A DNA stretch of 48,120 nucleotides from Acanthamoeba sp. SK_2022b (Eukaryota > Discosea > Longamoebia > Acanthamoebidae), in the NCBI GenBank assembly GCA_027943245.1, contig JANDJZ010000374.1:1-48120 (forward strand). The letters are read 5' to 3'. Below, piece by piece: positions 44,553-48,120 of the stretch. The position numbers were made by a program, and so were the translations under genes. Every line of letters begins with the position of its first letter. Within the stretch, counting starts at the first letter, position 1. Under the pieces are notes generated by a model. The model did not search any database, had not been told where the DNA came from, and worked only from the letters and a program-made list of their open reading frames with translations.

Positions 44553-47500
44553 TTACAAGGCGTCATCGACTTGCTCGCCCTCGAGGCCGTCAAAGTTGAT
44601 GGTGTTGGAGGTGGCCACGTTCCGTCGATGCCACCAGGCCACGGCGGTGGCCCCTCCGAGCACGAGCAGAACCAACAGCACCGCTACGGGGACCACCACC
44701 GACACCGCCACGATAAGCGCCGTGTTGGTTCTGCCGCTGCTGCTCCCCTCCTTTCCCTGGCCCACGAGCAATGATAAGTCTGCCTCACCACAGACCCCGC
44801 ACAATGACGATCAGATCACTGAATGCTAAGAAAGTAGGTGACAAAGAACGTGCAACAAAAGAAGAAAGAACGAAGGGGTGTACCTGGGTCATAGTACAGA
44901 TACGCCCCAAAGTAGGGAAACTCTAAATCCACGGTGGAGTCGTTGACGTTGGCGGAGAAGGCGATGGGAATCTCTTCCGTTAGGCTGGCGTTGGCCAACT
45001 CGCGCTTGAACGCGAACTCGACGAGCCGCACGTTGGTCTGCACCTCGGGTTGGCCCAGTAGCTCGAACGTGGTCATACGCGCCTGTGGCACGCCCACCAG
45101 CGCCCGGTAGTCGGTGAAGGTAGGGCGAATGTTGATGCTCAAGCGCAGCGTGTTGTTGGTCGCGCTCCACGGCCACTCCAGGAGCGATAGGGAGAACTTG
45201 GCCAGTGACGGATCGATTGCGAACGAGTAGTTGGAGATCGACGAGGAAGTCGGTGCATAGGTCACGTTGTAGGCATCCTTGAAGAGTGTGAACTCCATTT
45301 CAATCCTGGTCTTCTCCGAGAACGAGCCGGCGAAGAGCGACGAAGAAAAGCCAAAGGTCTGGAACGACGAGCCGCCGCTCGACGGCTCCTTCTCAACCCA
45401 CTTGCCGGTGACCTGGATGTCCGCTGTGCACACGACCCTACCCTCGTTGTCGATCTCTTGAATGTTGCCAAAGGATACCTTGGCCTTCACATTGACCGAC
45501 GCGTCTGTTGATAACACACATACACATCAGATGAGCTGTGGGTGGTGACCAACTGTGGGTGCTTGCCTGGTCGACCGTTGGTGTTGGCGGTGGGTACGAT
45601 GTCGAGGTTGGGCGACGAGGCGTTTAGCTGGAGCGTGAGCGGGACCAGCGCGCTCTGGTTGGAGTAGATGACCGGATCAGGCGGGGGAGGCACCGCTGGC
45701 CCGCTCACCGCACGCACAGAGGTGCGACCCAGGCCCACAAGGTATTGGTAGCTGGTGTAAAAGGTCACCCGCCACCCGATCCGCTCGAGGAACAGCGGAC
45801 ACACAAACACGCCAGGAGACAGCGAGTGCCCTGCGACAGACACAAGGCGTGAATGGTGTGAGTAGCCATGTGCGGAAAGGGAGCCGAAATGCGTGTACCG
45901 AGATAGAAAGGGCACGGCTTGAAATTGACGGGATTCACCGTGTCTACAGTATCGTCGTAGAACTGGAAGTCCACGAAGGTGACCCCGCTCACATTGTGGT
46001 CGATCCGCGCCAAGACGAGCCCTTGCTGCTGGGTGTTGGAAGCGATGACGACCTCGTCCTCGTCGCCCAGCAGCACCACCGGCAGTCGATTGATCTGGCA
46101 CACAGCCTCGATGGCCACCGACACTGACCAACAGATCAGTCGTCAGCCCCACTCACTCGCAACGACACATCGGAAGGGCTCCACCGTACCGTTGTAGGAG
46201 TAGGGCACCGAAGTGATGACGCCATCGTCGCAGTCAAATGTGAGATTGTAGAGCACGTGTCGCAGCACAACCTCACCCGCCTGGGTAACGCGAAACTCTG
46301 CCCCCGATTTGCCCACTCTTGTTTACAACAACCATTACCGCTGTCAAGAGGAGGGACCAAGGATGGCTTCGTACGTTTGTTGGGATTGGACAGGTTCGGT
46401 CGTTCGTCGTTCAAGAATTGGACACTCCCCGACGCCGTTGCCTCCACCGCGCAGCTCCCTGTGGCCACAATCATGAGAAAAGACAAGATCGAGGAGCACA
46501 GCTCAACCTCATGGAGATGCGGTGCATGCGAACCGTTGGAGGTGATATTGGCGGGGCCCTTGACCTGGACAGCAACCCCTGATGAGCTGATAGCTGCGCT
46601 CTCCGCCCAAGGAGAATTGACTGAGACCACAAATGTAAGCTGTAGAATGGGGTAAGATGCACGCACCGAGCATCTCGGCTTCGATGCTCAGCCCACCAAC
46701 CACGGTGAAACTGCGGATAGGGCCTGGCGACGCCTCCAGCAGCAGCCCATGCCCTTCTGCGGTAACAGCACCACCACGGTGGGTTAAGTGCGGGCCCACC
46801 GTGGCTGAAAGAACAGTCTATGAACGCACCGGTTGAGTAGGCGGTGAGGGGTCCTTGGCAGACGGTGTCGCCATAGACTTGATAGATGCCGTGGTTTCCT
46901 GTTTATTGTCACCATCGCGGTAGTGAGCGCAAGTCTCTATTTATGATCTGGATGTGGCCAGTAGTGGTACCCGTTCCCGAAGCATGCACAACGAGCGAGC
47001 CCGTCGCACTGATGTTGGAATGCTCGCTGTAGATGGCATGTGTGCCTGATCAAAGGGCCGAAGCGAAGAGAGGTATCCATGAGCACACCATGCCAGCACA
47101 AAGGAAGGAAGGACACTGGTAAAGGCCAAGCGCCACACCTCCAGCCGAGCCAGACTTGGCTGTGACCGTGTCAAGGGTCAGCAGGGACACGTTGACCACC
47201 TGTATGCCGTGGCCTTGGGGCACAAAAGGATAGAGTGAGTGAGGGCAGCCTCGGGTGTGGTAGATTGATCGCGTACGATCAAAGCCAGAGCTGTCGACGA
47301 TAACGCGAGTGAGGCTGGCCGAGTTCTCCACGTCGAGGCCGCCAAGAACGGTGACGTTGGTCATCGCGATATCGGCGCCGGTAAGCCGCAGGGCTTGACC
47401 GAGCGCATTTATCACAATGCTTCCCGGTTCGCCCATTCCCCTGAAGCGGTGTTGATGCATGGTTATGTTGTGACAATACAACAGTTGTTGGAGTAAGTGG

Positions 47501-47880
47501 TAACACTGTTGGAGGAGACCGGCACGTGATGTTGAGGCGGCTAGAGGCCAGGGTGGCGAGGATGTTGGTGCCGGGGAAGTCGTAGGTGCCCGGGTAGATG
47601 AGCATGACGCTGTCGTCGGCCATGGTGCTGATCACTGCGTCGGCAAACGTGTCCGAGCACTGGATCACATCCGTGCTGACCCCGCACGGCAACGCCACCA
47701 CCGTTCCCTGTGCCTCCGCAAGCCCAACCCACCACACCACCAGCCCTGGGCCAGTTTTGTGACCACCCCAGGTTGTGGAAGGGAGGTGTTAAGACATTTT
47801 TAGCTAAACTTCTTCATAAAACGGAGCCAAAGCAGTAGGATGGGTATACCTGCCGTGACCAGCAACAAAGGATGATGCAT
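44553..47880 (-). CDS. type I membrane protein with beta-helix-like ectodomain
   Basis: Exon 1 (47880-47850, MHHPLLLVTA) joins in phase to the exon starting 47745, giving a signal peptide that continues LVVWWVGLAEAQG. The first domain (GVSTDVIQCSDTFADAVIST then SVMLIYPGTYDFPG) looks like the start of a pectin-lyase-type right-handed beta-helix. Short strand-rich units follow, such as GADIAMTNVTVLGGLDVENS and VVNVSLLTLDTVTAKSG. The lower part (about 45500-44880) is another strand-rich region with many N-glycosylation sequons. Near the end are a transmembrane helix (ALIVAVSVVVPVAVLLVLLV) and a short cytoplasmic tail ending EGEQVDDAL, with the stop at 44553. No named adhesion or enzyme domain was recognised. 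About a dozen introns; their borders are approximate. Likely a cell-surface protein; ligand unknown. Confidence 0.72.
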
Positions 47881-48065
47881 CAACAGGTGCTGTCCGCTCT
47901 CTTTCAACTTGGTCAAGGTGACTTCACCTTTGTTAATGGTACGGACCTGGCGGCGCGCCCTGGTTGGTCAAACTCTCCGCGGTAGACGCAGAAAGCGAAA
48001 GGTGTGGGCGGGGGTTGAGGCAACCAACTCAACGTGCGTTAACGTTTTTAATTGCAGCAAGCCCC
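47881..48065. promoter_or_regulatory. upstream region of the membrane-protein gene
   Basis: 185 bp between the minus-strand start at 47880 and a possible plus-strand start at 48066. It may be a divergent promoter. No element could be named. Confidence 0.35.
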
Positions 48066-48120
48066 ATGGGCGTGCCCCTCAGTTCAACTACAACTACACG
48101 CGGACACGGCCGCGGCTATC
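48066..48120 (+). CDS. possible 5' end of a gene cut by the window edge
   Basis: ATG at 48066 opens a frame that runs to the last base, reading MGVPLSSTTTTRGHGRGY. The MG-x3-S pattern would fit N-myristoylation. A TTGCAG just upstream (48053-48058) could instead be a splice acceptor of an exon that begins further left. Only 18 residues are visible, so no family can be named. Confidence 0.3.
   Translation, partial: MGVPLSSTTTTRGHGRGY

Overview
The window is the left end of a eukaryotic nuclear chromosome, most likely from an Acanthamoeba-type amoeba. It opens with about 345 bp of CCCTAA telomere repeat (the C-rich strand reading inward). Behind it are intron-rich, GC-rich, tightly packed genes with short GT-AG introns (roughly 60-150 nt, donors often GTACG or GTGCG). 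The species call is inference from gene style and content. I saw no ribosomal RNA or convincing tRNA gene.

Layout: 1-4208 is the telomere and a subtelomeric zone with lower GC, one decayed or unrecognised multi-exon gene and tetranucleotide repeats. 4209-6983 (-) is an erythromycin-esterase-like gene. 7443-8433 (-) is an MPP6-like exosome cofactor. 8975-11834 (+) is a kinase with two double-stranded-RNA-binding domains and a SAM domain. 11916-15274 (+) is an F-box-like/GRF zinc-finger protein. 15331-20208 (-) is a secreted G8/beta-helix protein. 21122-23307 (+) is DPH1. 23589-25660 (-) is bystin. 25848-27252 (-) is a secreted LCAT-like acyltransferase/phospholipase. 27253-30298 is an AT-richer island with a reverse-transcriptase relic. 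30299-32616 (+) is a CDP-alcohol phosphotransferase. 32842-42207 (+) is a NUP188-like nucleoporin. 42515-44334 (+) is a PP2A-family phosphatase. 44553-47880 (-) is a type I membrane protein with a beta-helix-like ectodomain. A further gene may begin at 48066 (+).

Most genes are single-copy housekeeping functions: ribosome assembly (bystin), translation-factor modification (DPH1), RNA surveillance (MPP6), phospholipid synthesis, nuclear pore and phosphatase signalling. The accessory part is the erythromycin esterase homologue, two large secreted or surface beta-helix proteins, and the kinase.

The most interesting object is the gene at 8975-11834. I assembled nine exons by hand. They keep one frame throughout (2109 nt, 702 residues) and give dsRBM-dsRBM-acidic linker-SAM-kinase-acidic tail. 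This is the arrangement of vertebrate PKR (two dsRNA-binding motifs, then a kinase), but with an inserted SAM domain and a kinase of tyrosine-kinase-like type. It is a candidate independently built dsRNA-sensing kinase. It lies head to head with the MPP6-like gene, so an RNA-decay cofactor and a putative dsRNA sensor share one 541-bp upstream region.

All exon boundaries were read by eye. Those for MPP6, the kinase, the GRF protein and DPH1 were checked for reading phase at every junction. Other multi-exon genes are given as whole spans.
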